Positions 15,363-23,719 of a DNA stretch of 64,000 nucleotides are shown here, one piece after another. The position numbers were made by a program, and so were the translations under genes. How positions within the stretch are numbered: the first letter of the stretch is position 1; every line of letters begins with the position of its first letter. The notes beneath the pieces were generated by a model. That model did no database searches. It had not been told where the DNA came from and saw only the letters and a list, made by a program, of their open reading frames with translations. Origin of the DNA: Nitrospirota bacterium (GTDB lineage Bacteria > Nitrospirota > Nitrospiria > Nitrospirales > Nitrospiraceae); NCBI GenBank assembly GCA_016219645.1, contig JACRLR010000015.1, forward strand, positions 1 to 64,000, given 5' to 3'.

Positions 15363-16401
15363 ACTCCACCAATGGAACGTCGCCGTTTGAAGACACGATG
15401 GTTCCGATCCGGCAAGCCGGATCACCCAAATCCGTGGCGCGGGAAATGACGGCCTGGGCGGCCGACGCAGGGACAACGAGAATCAATCCGAGCCCCATGT
15501 TGAAGACGCGGTACATTTCCTCACGCTCCACCTGCCCGAGCCGCGCGATTGCCTGGAAAATAGGGGGGACGGACCAGGCACTTCGTCGTACCTGCGCCCG
15601 CAGACCAGGGGGAAACACTCGCGGAAGATTCTCGGTAATGCCGCCGCCGGTGATATGGGCCATACCTTTGATAGAGAATTCTTGGATCAATGTGAGGATT
15701 TGTTTGGCATAGATTCTGGTTGGAGTCAGCAGGATGTCCCCCAGGGGCCGGTCGAATTCAGGCAGGAAGCTGGTCACGCTGAGTTTGGCCTGATCGAATA
15801 AGACACGGCGTGCCAGCGAGTACCCGTTGCTATGAAGACCGGTCGAGGCCAAGCCAATCAGGGCATCACCTGGTACGATCTGACGGCCATCGATGATCTT
15901 CGGTCGGTCCACCACTCCGACAGCGAACCCTGCCAGATCATACTCGCCCTCCACATAGAAGGAAGGCATTTCGGCGGTTTCCCCGCCGATTAAAGAGCAG
16001 CCGGCCTGGCGACAACCTTCGGCGATCCCGGAAATGACTTGTTGTGCTTTAGGGACTGCGAGTTTCCCTGTCGCGAAATAATCGAGAAAGAATAGCGGCT
16101 CTGCCCCGCTGACGGCAATGTCGTTGACGCACATCGCCACAAGGTCAATGCCGACCGTGTCGTGCCGATCCATCAGGAAGGCAATTTTGAGCTTTGTGCC
16201 GACTCCATCAGTGCCGGAGACCAGAACGGGGTCCTCATACTTCTTTGCCTGGAGACGGAAGAGCCCACCGAATCCACCAAGATCTGTCAGGACCTCAGGG
16301 CGAAAGGTTGAGCGCACGAGGGGCTTGATGCGATCGACGAATTCGTCGCCTGCATCGATATCGACTCCGGCATCTCGATAGGTTGTCATACGCGGGCGCA
16401 T
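15352..16401 (-). CDS. purM: Phosphoribosylformylglycinamidine cyclo-ligase (AIR synthetase)
   Basis: 349 residues; the start may be the ATG at 16389 (MTTYRDAGVDIDAG). It closes the imidazole ring of AIR using ATP. Family marks: YRDAGVDIDAGDEFVDRIK at the start, VSGTDGVGTKLKIA, CVNDIAVSGAEPLFFLDY, LIGGETAEMPSFY and HITGGGITENLPRVFP. The length is normal. It is first in a two-gene purMN operon. Confidence 0.95.
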   Translation of the reverse strand: MRPRMTTYRDAGVDIDAGDEFVDRIKPLVRSTFRPEVLTDLGGFGGLFRLQAKKYEDPVLVSGTDGVGTKLKIAFLMDRHDTVGIDLVAMCVNDIAVSGAEPLFFLDYFATGKLAVPKAQQVISGIAEGCRQAGCSLIGGETAEMPSFYVEGEYDLAGFAVGVVDRPKIIDGRQIVPGDALIGLASTGLHSNGYSLARRVLFDQAKLSVTSFLPEFDRPLGDILLTPTRIYAKQILTLIQEFSIKGMAHITGGGITENLPRVFPPGLRAQVRRSAWSVPPIFQAIARLGQVEREEMYRVFNMGLGLILVVPASAAQAVISRATDLGDPACRIGTIVSSNGDVPLVEYVD

Positions 16402-16497
16402 CTTAGCGGAGGGCTGTTGCAGAGGTCAACGCGCAAGCACTCAATCCCGAATCAGGGCAGCGAACTCGTTCTTCTTTATCTCTACATCTATACGGGG

Positions 16498-16659
16498 CAG
16501 CCTGGTCGATCCTCAAGCACACGGGCTCAGCGAAGGCTCTTCAGATTCTCAGACTTTCCCAGAGGGAGTAGGCAGATTGTTCTTCCCTGCGCGCATCGAG
16601 CGACCACCGTTTTATCGTGGGGGTTCTGCGAGCAAGAAGAACAGTCTGCCTACTCCCTC
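16498..16659. repeat. Intergenic inverted-repeat element
   Basis: GAGGGAGTAGGCAGA (16562-16576) is the perfect complement of TCTGCCTACTCCCTC (16645-16659), and the flanking GTTCTT/AAGAAC words extend the pairing. The left part, AGCCTGGTCGATCCTC (16500-16515), also occurs in inverted form at about 21185-21203 and in a variant at the end of the window (63986-64000). It fills the gap between convergent ends of purM and ntrX upstream regions. Confidence 0.6.
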
Positions 16660-16665
16660 CACCCT

Positions 16666-18060
16666 CTACGCTTCCGGGCGCATCTCCACGTCAAGCAACT
16701 TGATTTTCCGATGGAGATGACTCCGTTCGATTTTCAAATCTTCAGCCGTGCGAGAAATGTTCCAATGGTGCTCTCGCAACTTTCTACCGATATAGTCCTT
16801 CTCGAATGCATTGCGGGCGTCCCTCAGAGAGTCATAGGATTGAGAGAAGACGGGATCGATCGCGCCTCCTATAGACTGGGAGGCCGACTCAACTGAGCGT
16901 GCTTGCAACGGGATGCCTGCTTGTGCAGGACCGATGACCGATTCCGGGACCATGATCATCAATCGCTCAATCAGATTCCGAAGTTCTCGGATATTCCCAG
17001 GCCAGTCGTACTGTTGATACACCGCCATCGCTTCCGGCGAAACCTCTTTCATCCGCAATCCTTGCTCCTCCGCATGGACCTTCATGAAATGGCGAATCAG
17101 CAGGGGAATGTCTTCCCGGCGCTCTCTGAGCGGGGGTACGATGATCGGCACCACGTTGAGCCGGTAGAAGAGGTCGTCGCGAAACGTGCCTTTTTCGATT
17201 TCCTTCAGCAAATTCTTATTGGAAGCGGCTAACACCCGCACGTCTACCTTGAGGAGCTTGGTTCCACCGACGCGGGTGAATTGCTGCTCCTGTAAAGCCC
17301 GCAATACCTTCGCTTGGGTATTCAGGCTCATGTCGGCGATTTCGTCCAGGAAGAGAGTGCCACTGTCCGCCTGCTCGAATTGTCCGCGTTTCATCGAGGT
17401 CGCTCCGCTGAACGACCCTTTTTCATGTCCGAATAGCTCGCTCTCGATCAAGGTTTCCGGAATGGCGGCACAGTTCACGGCGACAAACGGCCGATTGGCT
17501 CTGGCGCTCTGCATGTGGATCGCGCGCGCGACCAACTCTTTGCCCGTGCCGTTTTCCCCCCCGATCAACACGCGGCTATTGGTCGGCCCGGCCGTCTGGA
17601 TCAACTGCCGCAACTGCTGCATCGCGGGGGACTGTCCCACCAACTCGAACTTCCGTTGGACTGTGGTCCGGAGCGTCCGATTCTCCTGCTCCAATCGATA
17701 TTGATCCAAGGCATGTTTGACACGCAACGTGACATTTTCGAGCGACAGGGGCTTTTCGATGTAGTCATAGGCCCCCAGCTTGATCGCCTTGACCGCCGTT
17801 TCGATTGACCCGTGTCCCGACATCATCATCACTTGCGCCGTCGGCGCCAGTTCACGGACCCGACGCAAGGTTTCCATCCCGTCCATCTCGGGCATCCAGA
17901 TGTCGAGGAGCATCAGATCCGGTGGATCCATGGTGTAGGCGCGCAACGCGTCCACGCCGTTCTTGGCCACCGTGACGTCGTAACCTTCGTCCCGGAGAAT
18001 GCTGCTCAATGATGTAAGGATCGGTTCTTCGTCATCCACGATTAAGATCGATGCAGACAT
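16666..18060 (-). CDS. ntrX: NtrX-type response regulator with altered GAFTGA loop
   Basis: 464 residues. Receiver at 1-120 (DDEEP, phosphoacceptor D53 in LMLLDIWMPEMDG, Lys in YIEKPLS). AAA+ domain at about 140-380 with Walker A GGENGTGKE, Walker B GTLFLDEI and VGGTKLLKVDVRVLAASNK. Fis-type HTH at the end (ISRTAEDLKIERSHLHRKIK). The sigma54-contacting GAFTGA loop reads GSFSGA, with two substitutions that may weaken or change contact with sigma54. The gene lies downstream of the NtrY-type kinase with a 105-base gap that holds a palindromic repeat, a typical NtrYX pair for nitrogen or redox sensing. Confidence 0.85.
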   Translation of the reverse strand: MSASILIVDDEEPILTSLSSILRDEGYDVTVAKNGVDALRAYTMDPPDLMLLDIWMPEMDGMETLRRVRELAPTAQVMMMSGHGSIETAVKAIKLGAYDYIEKPLSLENVTLRVKHALDQYRLEQENRTLRTTVQRKFELVGQSPAMQQLRQLIQTAGPTNSRVLIGGENGTGKELVARAIHMQSARANRPFVAVNCAAIPETLIESELFGHEKGSFSGATSMKRGQFEQADSGTLFLDEIADMSLNTQAKVLRALQEQQFTRVGGTKLLKVDVRVLAASNKNLLKEIEKGTFRDDLFYRLNVVPIIVPPLRERREDIPLLIRHFMKVHAEEQGLRMKEVSPEAMAVYQQYDWPGNIRELRNLIERLMIMVPESVIGPAQAGIPLQARSVESASQSIGGAIDPVFSQSYDSLRDARNAFEKDYIGRKLREHHWNISRTAEDLKIERSHLHRKIKLLDVEMRPEA

Positions 18061-18068
18061 AAGACTCC

Positions 18069-18151
18069 GTTAGGCGTTAGACGTCAGGCGTAAGGTGTCC
18101 AAGTAAAACAGTTGTATTCATCGCCTTACCCCTCACGCCTTACGCCTTACC
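18069..18151. repeat. Word-built palindrome (GGCGTAAGG type)
   Basis: The left arm GTTAGGCGTTAGACGTCAGGCGTAAGGTG pairs imperfectly with a right arm made of CGCCTTACC, CCTCACGCC and TTACGCC words. It lies between ntrY and ntrX and might attenuate ntrX. Similar words appear singly at 36428-36460. Confidence 0.6.
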
Positions 18152-18165
18152 TTTGCTTGACGTGT

Positions 18166-20451
18166 TTAGACCGGCAGTTCAAACGTGAATACAGCCCCTT
18201 TCGGGTGATTTGGGCCGGCCTGAATCTGGCCTTCGTGATCGGTAATGATGCGCCGCACAATCGCCAAGCCTAGCCCGGTTCCCGTCTTCTTCCTCGTAAA
18301 ATATGGCACAAAGAGTTTTTCGCGGTCCTCCGGCGCAATCCCCGTGCCTTCATCCGCCACGCTCACCACGGCGCGCCGGCGCTTTGTATCGTACTTCGTC
18401 GCAAGCCACACCCGCCCCTTCTGGTGCATCGCCTGAATCGCATTGTCCAGCAAATTGACCAGGACCCGCTTGAGCTGCTCTCGATCGAAATTGAGAGTCG
18501 GGAGGTCTTCGTCGAGTTGCACGATGAGTTCCACATCCTTGTGGGCCCCTCGATAGAGTGTTGCGACTTCGTTGATCACATCGTGGAGCGACTGATGCGC
18601 CATTTGAGGAGTCGGCAGCCGTGCAAACTTCGAGAACTCGTCGACCATATGTTTGAGGCTCGTCACTTCGTTGACGATGACGTTCGTGGATTCGTCGAAG
18701 ATCGCCTCGAAATCCGGCGACTTCTCGAAAAACTTTTTCCGCAAACGTTGTGCGGACAACTGGATAGGCGTCAACGGGTTCTTAATTTCGTGGGCCACCC
18801 GCCGCGCCACCTCCTGCCATGCCGCCACTTTCTGCGCCTTGATCAACTCCGTGAGATCTTCAAACACCAGCACGATCCCGAGGTCCTTATTAGCCTCGTC
18901 CTTCATACGCGACCCATGAAGTCCGATGGTCAGGAATCTGCCGTCGATCTCCATTTGGCCCTCGAGAGTCAGTGTATCGCGCTGATCGGCCAACATCCGG
19001 TCGTAGACCGTCTGAAACGGGTGGAGTCGGAACTCTTTGAACACCTCATTGGCCGGTCTGTTGCGAAATTGATCCGCTGCAAGCCCGAGAATCCGTTCGC
19101 CGGACGGATTGAAGTTCGTGATGAGCCCGTTCTTATCGATGGAGAGCAAGCCCGCGGCGATCGTTTCAACCACCGTCTCGATATAGGCACGGCGGCGATC
19201 CAGTTCCAGATTGCTGTGGCGCAACGAAATATTGGCCTCTTCGATCTCAGACTTACTCGCCTGCAGATCCGACGTCATCCGGTTGAATGAATCAATGAGG
19301 GTACCGACTTCATCGGTCGCCTTAGCGTCGATCCGTACGGACAGATCCCCTTGGGCAATCGCCTCGGTCGCTTCAGCCAACTGTTGAATCGGCACCGTAA
19401 TACTTCGCGCGACATAAAATCCAAACCAGGTCGCCCCGAATAGAATCAGCACCGTGATGACGGCGACGAAGAGATAGGCGCCGGCCTTGATCGGATTTTT
19501 CATGGCCTTGGTCTGCTTGTATTCGTCGTATTGGCGGCCGATCCCTTCCATTTTTGCCAGCAGAGATTCAGGGACGAAGGCTTCCACCACCACCACGCCA
19601 CCGATCTCGCCGCTCCGCCCGCTCGCCGCGATTGGAGCGGCAGCCCGCACCAAACGTCCGGTGGGAGCCTCCTGAACCGCATTCACTTCCTGTTTCCCGT
19701 TGATGACCTGGAGTACCAGTTGGCCGATCGGTAGATCGAGCGCCGATGAAGGCACGTTGTCAAGGTCCAGGGCCTTCGTGAGGGCTTCCATTTTTGCCGA
19801 GAAGACTTCAATCCCGGCCACACCGAATTCAGCCCGCTTGCGCGCCATCGCTGCGACCAGCAGATCGCGTTGTTCTGTCAGCAACATGTCTTCCCGATAA
19901 ATTTCACGGCTGATGGCCTTGGCGCTATTCACAGCCAGGGTAATATGGCCGGCATGTTGCATTCGTGCGACGTCATAGGAGTCCCGCATGACCTGTTCAA
20001 TTTGATCGCTGAACCACACATCCACGGCCTTATTCACCAGCCCACTCGCAACTAGTGCTAAAAGGACGGTTGGAATCAGTGAAAATCCGATAAAGGCTGC
20101 CACCAATTTCGTGCGAAATCCCGACCCGAATAGGCGATGCCGCCGCTCGAAGTAGGCCTTGATGAGGTTGCGGGAGAGCAGCAGCATCAGGACCACAAAT
20201 CCGATCAGATCGAGGTTGAGCAGGAGGAGCACGAACGCGTAGCTGGTTGTCGGCAGAAGGGAATCCGCTTCCTCGCCACCGGGGCCGACGACCTGAGAAT
20301 AGTAAAAAGTCAGTGCCAGGCAAGGCAGCAGCAGAATGAGGACGATCCAGACCGGCCGAAGATGCATCTTCTGGCGTTCCGGTTCGGTCACAGGCTCGGA
20401 TGGCCATGAAGACCGGCCGGCCCCAACAAAAGTCGGTGAGACTCCGGTCAT
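18166..20451 (-). CDS. ntrY: NtrY-type sensor histidine kinase
   Basis: 762 residues from ATG 20451 (AGAGG just upstream; the frame is open to an ATG at 20490). Two membrane helices near the start (WIVLILLLPCLALTFYY, YAFVLLLLNLDLIGFVVLML), a third (LVAAFIGFSLIPTVLLALVA) before a periplasmic region, a fourth (LFVAVITVLILFGATWFGFY), then HAMP, PAS (VETIAAGLLSIDKNGLITNFN), HisKA with VAHEIKNPL and HATPase_c boxes NLLDNAIQAM, DEGTGIAPE and GTGLGLAIV. It phosphorylates the NtrX-type regulator encoded next. The input signal is not visible from sequence. Confidence 0.88.
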   Translation of the reverse strand: MTGVSPTFVGAGRSSWPSEPVTEPERQKMHLRPVWIVLILLLPCLALTFYYSQVVGPGGEEADSLLPTTSYAFVLLLLNLDLIGFVVLMLLLSRNLIKAYFERRHRLFGSGFRTKLVAAFIGFSLIPTVLLALVASGLVNKAVDVWFSDQIEQVMRDSYDVARMQHAGHITLAVNSAKAISREIYREDMLLTEQRDLLVAAMARKRAEFGVAGIEVFSAKMEALTKALDLDNVPSSALDLPIGQLVLQVINGKQEVNAVQEAPTGRLVRAAAPIAASGRSGEIGGVVVVEAFVPESLLAKMEGIGRQYDEYKQTKAMKNPIKAGAYLFVAVITVLILFGATWFGFYVARSITVPIQQLAEATEAIAQGDLSVRIDAKATDEVGTLIDSFNRMTSDLQASKSEIEEANISLRHSNLELDRRRAYIETVVETIAAGLLSIDKNGLITNFNPSGERILGLAADQFRNRPANEVFKEFRLHPFQTVYDRMLADQRDTLTLEGQMEIDGRFLTIGLHGSRMKDEANKDLGIVLVFEDLTELIKAQKVAAWQEVARRVAHEIKNPLTPIQLSAQRLRKKFFEKSPDFEAIFDESTNVIVNEVTSLKHMVDEFSKFARLPTPQMAHQSLHDVINEVATLYRGAHKDVELIVQLDEDLPTLNFDREQLKRVLVNLLDNAIQAMHQKGRVWLATKYDTKRRRAVVSVADEGTGIAPEDREKLFVPYFTRKKTGTGLGLAIVRRIITDHEGQIQAGPNHPKGAVFTFELPV

Positions 20452-20624
20452 GGAACCTCTGTTCTTCCTGATGTCATTCACATCCGGCATCCCCGATTAT
20501 CGGCGCCTCGGCACATGGAAGACTGCCTGCTCAAGATCATGGAATCTGGAAAGCGTCTCACCACGGCGCGTGGACCATGGTGGCCGGCAGACACGTCCGG
20601 GGTCGACAGGCGGCAGGGGTACGA

Positions 20625-21017
20625 CTACTTGGCAGCCAAACTCACGTACTTCATCCGAAGGGCGTAGAGCATATCCCGCAGCACCGTTTGTTCGTCCGTC
20701 GTGAGATTGCCTGTGGTCTTCTCTTCCAAGACCGAGAGCAAGTCGATAATTTCTTTCGCCTGCGGTAGATTCACCGGCATCGGAGGCTGTTGGGGGTCCA
20801 GCTGTTCCCCCATCAACATCAGCGAGGAGCTGCCCAGAGAGATGACGAAAGAGGAAAAGGTGACGGGAATTCCCGAGTCCTGGTGTGGATCAGAGGGTGC
20901 AGTCTGCTGGTGGGGCTGGATCCCCGATGCGGCAGGCGAAGTGGTGGAAGAACGGTCTGAGCTACTCCCGCCCCGCCGATCCCGAACGACAAATCCTTCT
21001 TCCTGTTCTGCGGCCAC
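20625..21017 (-). CDS. DUF1844 domain protein
   Basis: 130 residues. The conserved part starts at about 50: VTFSSFVISLGSSSLMLMGE, then NLPQAKEIIDLLSVLEEKTT and LTTDEQTVLRDMLYALRMKY, the full DUF1844 pattern. The N-terminal ~45 residues are Ser/Pro/Gln-rich and disordered-looking. The function of the family is unknown; it is widespread in Deltaproteobacteria-like lineages and Nitrospirota. It is divergent in position from mazG and separated from it by repeats. Confidence 0.8.
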   Translation of the reverse strand: MAAEQEEGFVVRDRRGGSSSDRSSTTSPAASGIQPHQQTAPSDPHQDSGIPVTFSSFVISLGSSSLMLMGEQLDPQQPPMPVNLPQAKEIIDLLSVLEEKTTGNLTTDEQTVLRDMLYALRMKYVSLAAK

Positions 21018-21088
21018 AGGCGTTTCCCCCGCTCCAGATGCAGCGACCGTACAGTATCACAGGCCCTGGAGAGGCGCAAGCTACACAA

Positions 21089-21312
21089 CAGGATGCTGAA
21101 AAATGGGTGGGGTAGCCTGGCCGTCCTCCTGCTCGCGGAACGCGCACGATAAGAATGTGCTCGTTCGACGCGCGCACTCGAGGATCGACCAGGCCACCCT
21201 TGAAAATGAATTGGGGATTGGGGTAGCGCGCGCAGGTGGGATCATCCCAGCCACCCCTTAATAGAGTGATAGTGCGCTGCGGCCTTGCTGGACGAACTTT
21301 TTGAGCATCCTG
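21089..21312. repeat. MITE-like palindrome with a nested inverted repeat
   Basis: The ends CAGGATGCTGAAAAA (21089) and CTTTTTGAGCATCCTG-like (to 21312) match the ~125-bp family seen at 22939 and elsewhere, including the inner word GCTGCGGCCTTGCTGGAC. The middle instead holds a second inverted repeat: GGTAGCCTGGCCGTCCTC pairs with the complement of GATCGACCAGGCCACC. It looks like one repeat inserted in another. Confidence 0.6.
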
Positions 21313-21454
21313 CGCATGGTCCTTCTGTTGTGCTGTACGCGTGGGTAATTGAGTTTCACTGTGCCACAATAGGGTTTCCTCAGCCTACTAGCCGGTTGAA
21401 GCCTGCCGAGAACCGGGTATAATGGGCGCCAACTGCGGGATCGAAAGGGTAACA

Positions 21455-22327
21455 ATGTCGGAGCGATTTCAGACCGTTGTCGAATTGATGGCTGCGTTGC
21501 GAGCGCCGGATGGATGTCCTTGGGATCGCAAGCAAACGCATGAATCGCTGAAGCCCTATCTTCTGGAAGAAACCTATGAGGTGCTGGAAATCCTGGATCG
21601 ACAGGACCGTGGCAAACTCGCGGAGGAACTGGGCGATGTGCTGTTGCAAGTGCTCTTTCATAGTCAGATCGCTTCAGAGGCCGGTAGTTTTACGATCGAT
21701 GATGTACTGGAGCAGCTGGCCGACAAACTGATTCGACGGCACCCCCACGTGTTCAAGAATGGGGCGGCTGACCAGGTTCCGATGAATGCCGATCAGGTCG
21801 TCATGCGGTGGGAAGATATCAAACGGACGGAGCGCGAGGCTTCCGGCCGACCAGCCTCGGTGCTCGACGGTGTGCCGCAGACATTGCCGGCCCTTCTGAG
21901 GGCCTATCAACTTCAGGCCCGCGCTGCACGGGTCGGTTTCGATTGGACTCACGATGCGAAGGGCTTTGATCAGGTTCTCGGTAAAATAGAGGAGGAAATC
22001 CGGGAACTCCGCGTCGCGATCAGAGCCCCCGAGCCGAACCAGGCGGAGCCCGATGCCGCAACCGCTCGACAAGCGCAAATTGTCGCGGAATTCGGGGACG
22101 TGCTGTTTTCACTCGTGAACCTCTCCCGCTTCATCAAAGTGAATCCTGAAGACGCCTTGCGTCAAGCCGCCAACCGATTCGTCGAACGATTTCAATTCAT
22201 CGAAGCCCGGGCGACCGAGTCGGGCCGTTCGGTTGGAGACCTTTCGTTTGCAGAAATGGATCGACTGTGGGACCAGGCGAAGGCGCAGAATCCCGCCATG
22301 GGGGCGGAAGAAGGTCGTCATGAGTGA
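21455..22327 (+). CDS. mazG: Nucleoside triphosphate pyrophosphohydrolase MazG
   Basis: 290 residues from ATG 21455. Two MazG modules: the first at about 10-120 with CPWDRKQTHESLKPYLLEE and LAEELGDVLLQVLFHS (ExxxD metal motif), the second at about 165-260 with KIEEEIRELR and VAEFGDVLFSLVNLSRF. It hydrolyses NTPs to NMP and PPi, removing damaged nucleotides. The length is normal. It overlaps the next gene by 8 bases, so the two are coupled. Confidence 0.93.
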   Translation: MSERFQTVVELMAALRAPDGCPWDRKQTHESLKPYLLEETYEVLEILDRQDRGKLAEELGDVLLQVLFHSQIASEAGSFTIDDVLEQLADKLIRRHPHVFKNGAADQVPMNADQVVMRWEDIKRTEREASGRPASVLDGVPQTLPALLRAYQLQARAARVGFDWTHDAKGFDQVLGKIEEEIRELRVAIRAPEPNQAEPDAATARQAQIVAEFGDVLFSLVNLSRFIKVNPEDALRQAANRFVERFQFIEARATESGRSVGDLSFAEMDRLWDQAKAQNPAMGAEEGRHE

Positions 22328-22937
22328 TAAGCCGAATCCCTACGAGGAAGGCAAGCGTGCCGGAATCCACCCCCTCATCGTGGTCTTCGGCGTGCTGTTC
22401 GGCCTTTGGCTTTTTGTGTTCCTCATCGTGCCGAGTTCGAAGAACAAGCAAGTTGCCGGAACGGAGGGACCAGCTGGACCGGTTATCGAAGATCCCGAAG
22501 CAGCGCCAGTACTGTTCAAAGTCCATGCGACTATTTTGGACATGAACGCGATCAGTCTTACTGTTCCCCCGGAAGCGACCGACAGCCAAGTTGTGGGACT
22601 CTTGAAACGGTTTAAACAGGACCGGCTCTCCGGCACGTTATCCGAGCTCCTGCCGGCCACAACGCCCGGCCACAAATTGGGGGACCATGCTGTCGCTGAC
22701 ATCTACGTTGTGTCTGATCTCAAGTTCGCGCAGGCCGACGTGATTCGCATCCTCACGCGCGGCGCGCATGCGCCGGGCAACCTCTATCCTCAGGCCGTTC
22801 CATTCGAAACAGCCATGGAAGCCATCCGTGGGCATTACCGCATCGATCTCAACGATACAGGCAACCCTGACAGTGCCTCGCTCGGTTTTGCCGACGAGTC
22901 GGGGGTGCACTCGAAGAATTATCGAAAAATCTTTTAA
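22320..22937 (+). CDS. Single-pass membrane protein coupled to mazG
   Basis: 205 residues. A short cytoplasmic start (MSDKPNPYEEGKRAG) is followed by one membrane helix (LIVVFGVLFGLWLFVFLIV), then a soluble part outside the membrane. A weak resemblance to twin-Tyr or TPR-less periplasmic proteins is seen, but no family. The C-terminus is SGVHSKNYRKIF. It overlaps mazG by 8 bases. The repeat that follows begins only one base after the stop codon. Confidence 0.65.
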   Translation: MSDKPNPYEEGKRAGIHPLIVVFGVLFGLWLFVFLIVPSSKNKQVAGTEGPAGPVIEDPEAAPVLFKVHATILDMNAISLTVPPEATDSQVVGLLKRFKQDRLSGTLSELLPATTPGHKLGDHAVADIYVVSDLKFAQADVIRILTRGAHAPGNLYPQAVPFETAMEAIRGHYRIDLNDTGNPDSASLGFADESGVHSKNYRKIF

Positions 22938-22938
22938 A

Positions 22939-23063
22939 CAGGCTGCTGAAAAAGTCTGCCAGCGGCGTTCTCACCTCGAAAGCATCCTCAACGTAGCCCA
23001 GAGGCTACGCCTCCGGTGCTTTCATCGGCTGCGGCCTTGCTGACGGCCTTTTTGAGCATTCTG
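22939..23063. repeat. MITE-like palindromic repeat, copy A
   Basis: 125 bp running from CAGGCTGCTGAAAAAGTCTG to GGCCTTTTTGAGCATTCTG. The ends are inverted repeats of about 20 bases. Inner words are CCAGCGGCGTTCTC, CTCAACGTA, GAGGCTACGCCTC and GCTGCGGCCTTGCTG. The same design recurs at 25188, 48981, 54532 and, rearranged inside, at 21089, 57295 and 62078. No coding capacity. It can fold as one long hairpin and may end transcription on both sides. Confidence 0.75.
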
Positions 23064-23085
23064 CCGTCGGAGAACCGCGCGAATG

Positions 23086-23170
23086 GGTTTATCTGGTTCA
23101 TCCGGTTTGTTTGGTTTGTCTGGTTAGACTCGTTCAACTAAACAAACGAAATAAACCAAATGAACCAGAC
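23086..23170. repeat. Word-built palindrome (TTTGGTTTGTCTGG type)
   Basis: The left arm is G/T-rich (GGTTTATCTGGTTCATCCGG, TTTGTTTGGTTTGTCTGG). The right arm is A/C-rich (AACAAACGAAATAAACC, AAATGAACCAGACAGCC) and complementary. The same word style occurs at 32861 and 51460. Confidence 0.6.
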
Positions 23171-23177
23171 AGCCTGA

Positions 23178-23585
23178 CTACAGCCCCACCAACGTTTTGA
23201 TTTCTGCCCGCAATATCTCCCTCTGTTCGACCGCCCAGGCATCAAGACGCGGGAACAAATGAGCCAGAGGCTCCGTGAAAGGGGCTATGACGATATCGCG
23301 CCGCTCCGCCAACATGCCGTCAGCTTCGGCGATGCGGAATTTTTCGTCCGCGATATGCTTCGACAGGAATTTCGAAATCATGAGCTGCTGGCCCGGTGTC
23401 CCTGAGACGGATCCTAGAATTTTGTCACGCATCACATCTAACTCCCCCGGAATGTCCACCTTCACGCGTACGCCCTGAGGGGTCGGCCAGGATGCCCGTT
23501 GGATCGAATAGTCGTAGGAAAACACCTGCTCGCGCGGTTCTCGATAGGGCCCAGCCACATCGAGAATTGTTATCCGATTATCCAT
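23178..23585 (-). CDS. Hypothetical protein (135 aa)
   Basis: A soluble protein without signal peptide: MDNRITILDVAGPYREPREQ, a beta-rich middle (GVRVKVDIPGELDVMRD), and a helical end (PLAHLFPRLDAWAVEQREILRAEI). No motif is recognised. It has repeats on both sides, so it forms its own transcription unit. Confidence 0.6.
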   Translation of the reverse strand: MDNRITILDVAGPYREPREQVFSYDYSIQRASWPTPQGVRVKVDIPGELDVMRDKILGSVSGTPGQQLMISKFLSKHIADEKFRIAEADGMLAERRDIVIAPFTEPLAHLFPRLDAWAVEQREILRAEIKTLVGL

Positions 23586-23603
23586 GGCAATTCCTTGTTT
23601 CGA

Positions 23604-23712
23604 GTTAACTGCTCAGGTATTTAGGCTGAAGGGGTTCAGGCTGAAGTGCTCGGAAATCCAACCTTCAGTCTTCGGCCTAAAAGCCTTCAGCCTATCTAGC
23701 TGAGTCGTTGCG
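23604..23712. repeat. Word-built palindrome (GGCTGAAGG type), copy A
   Basis: GTTAACTGCTCAGGTATTTAGG and repeated GGCTGAAGG words on the left face CCTTCAG and GCCTATCTAGCTGAGTCGTT on the right. Relatives are at 43229, 45241 and 48168, all bounded by a TAACTRCTCAGGTAG-like end. This copy follows the hemG gene. Confidence 0.6.
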
Positions 23713-23719
23713 TTTCAAA

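Noticed and set aside
18424-19290. 288-residue plus-strand frame inside ntrY
   Set aside because: Antisense to the HAMP/PAS/HisKA part of the kinase; Arg/His/Leu-rich and without motifs.
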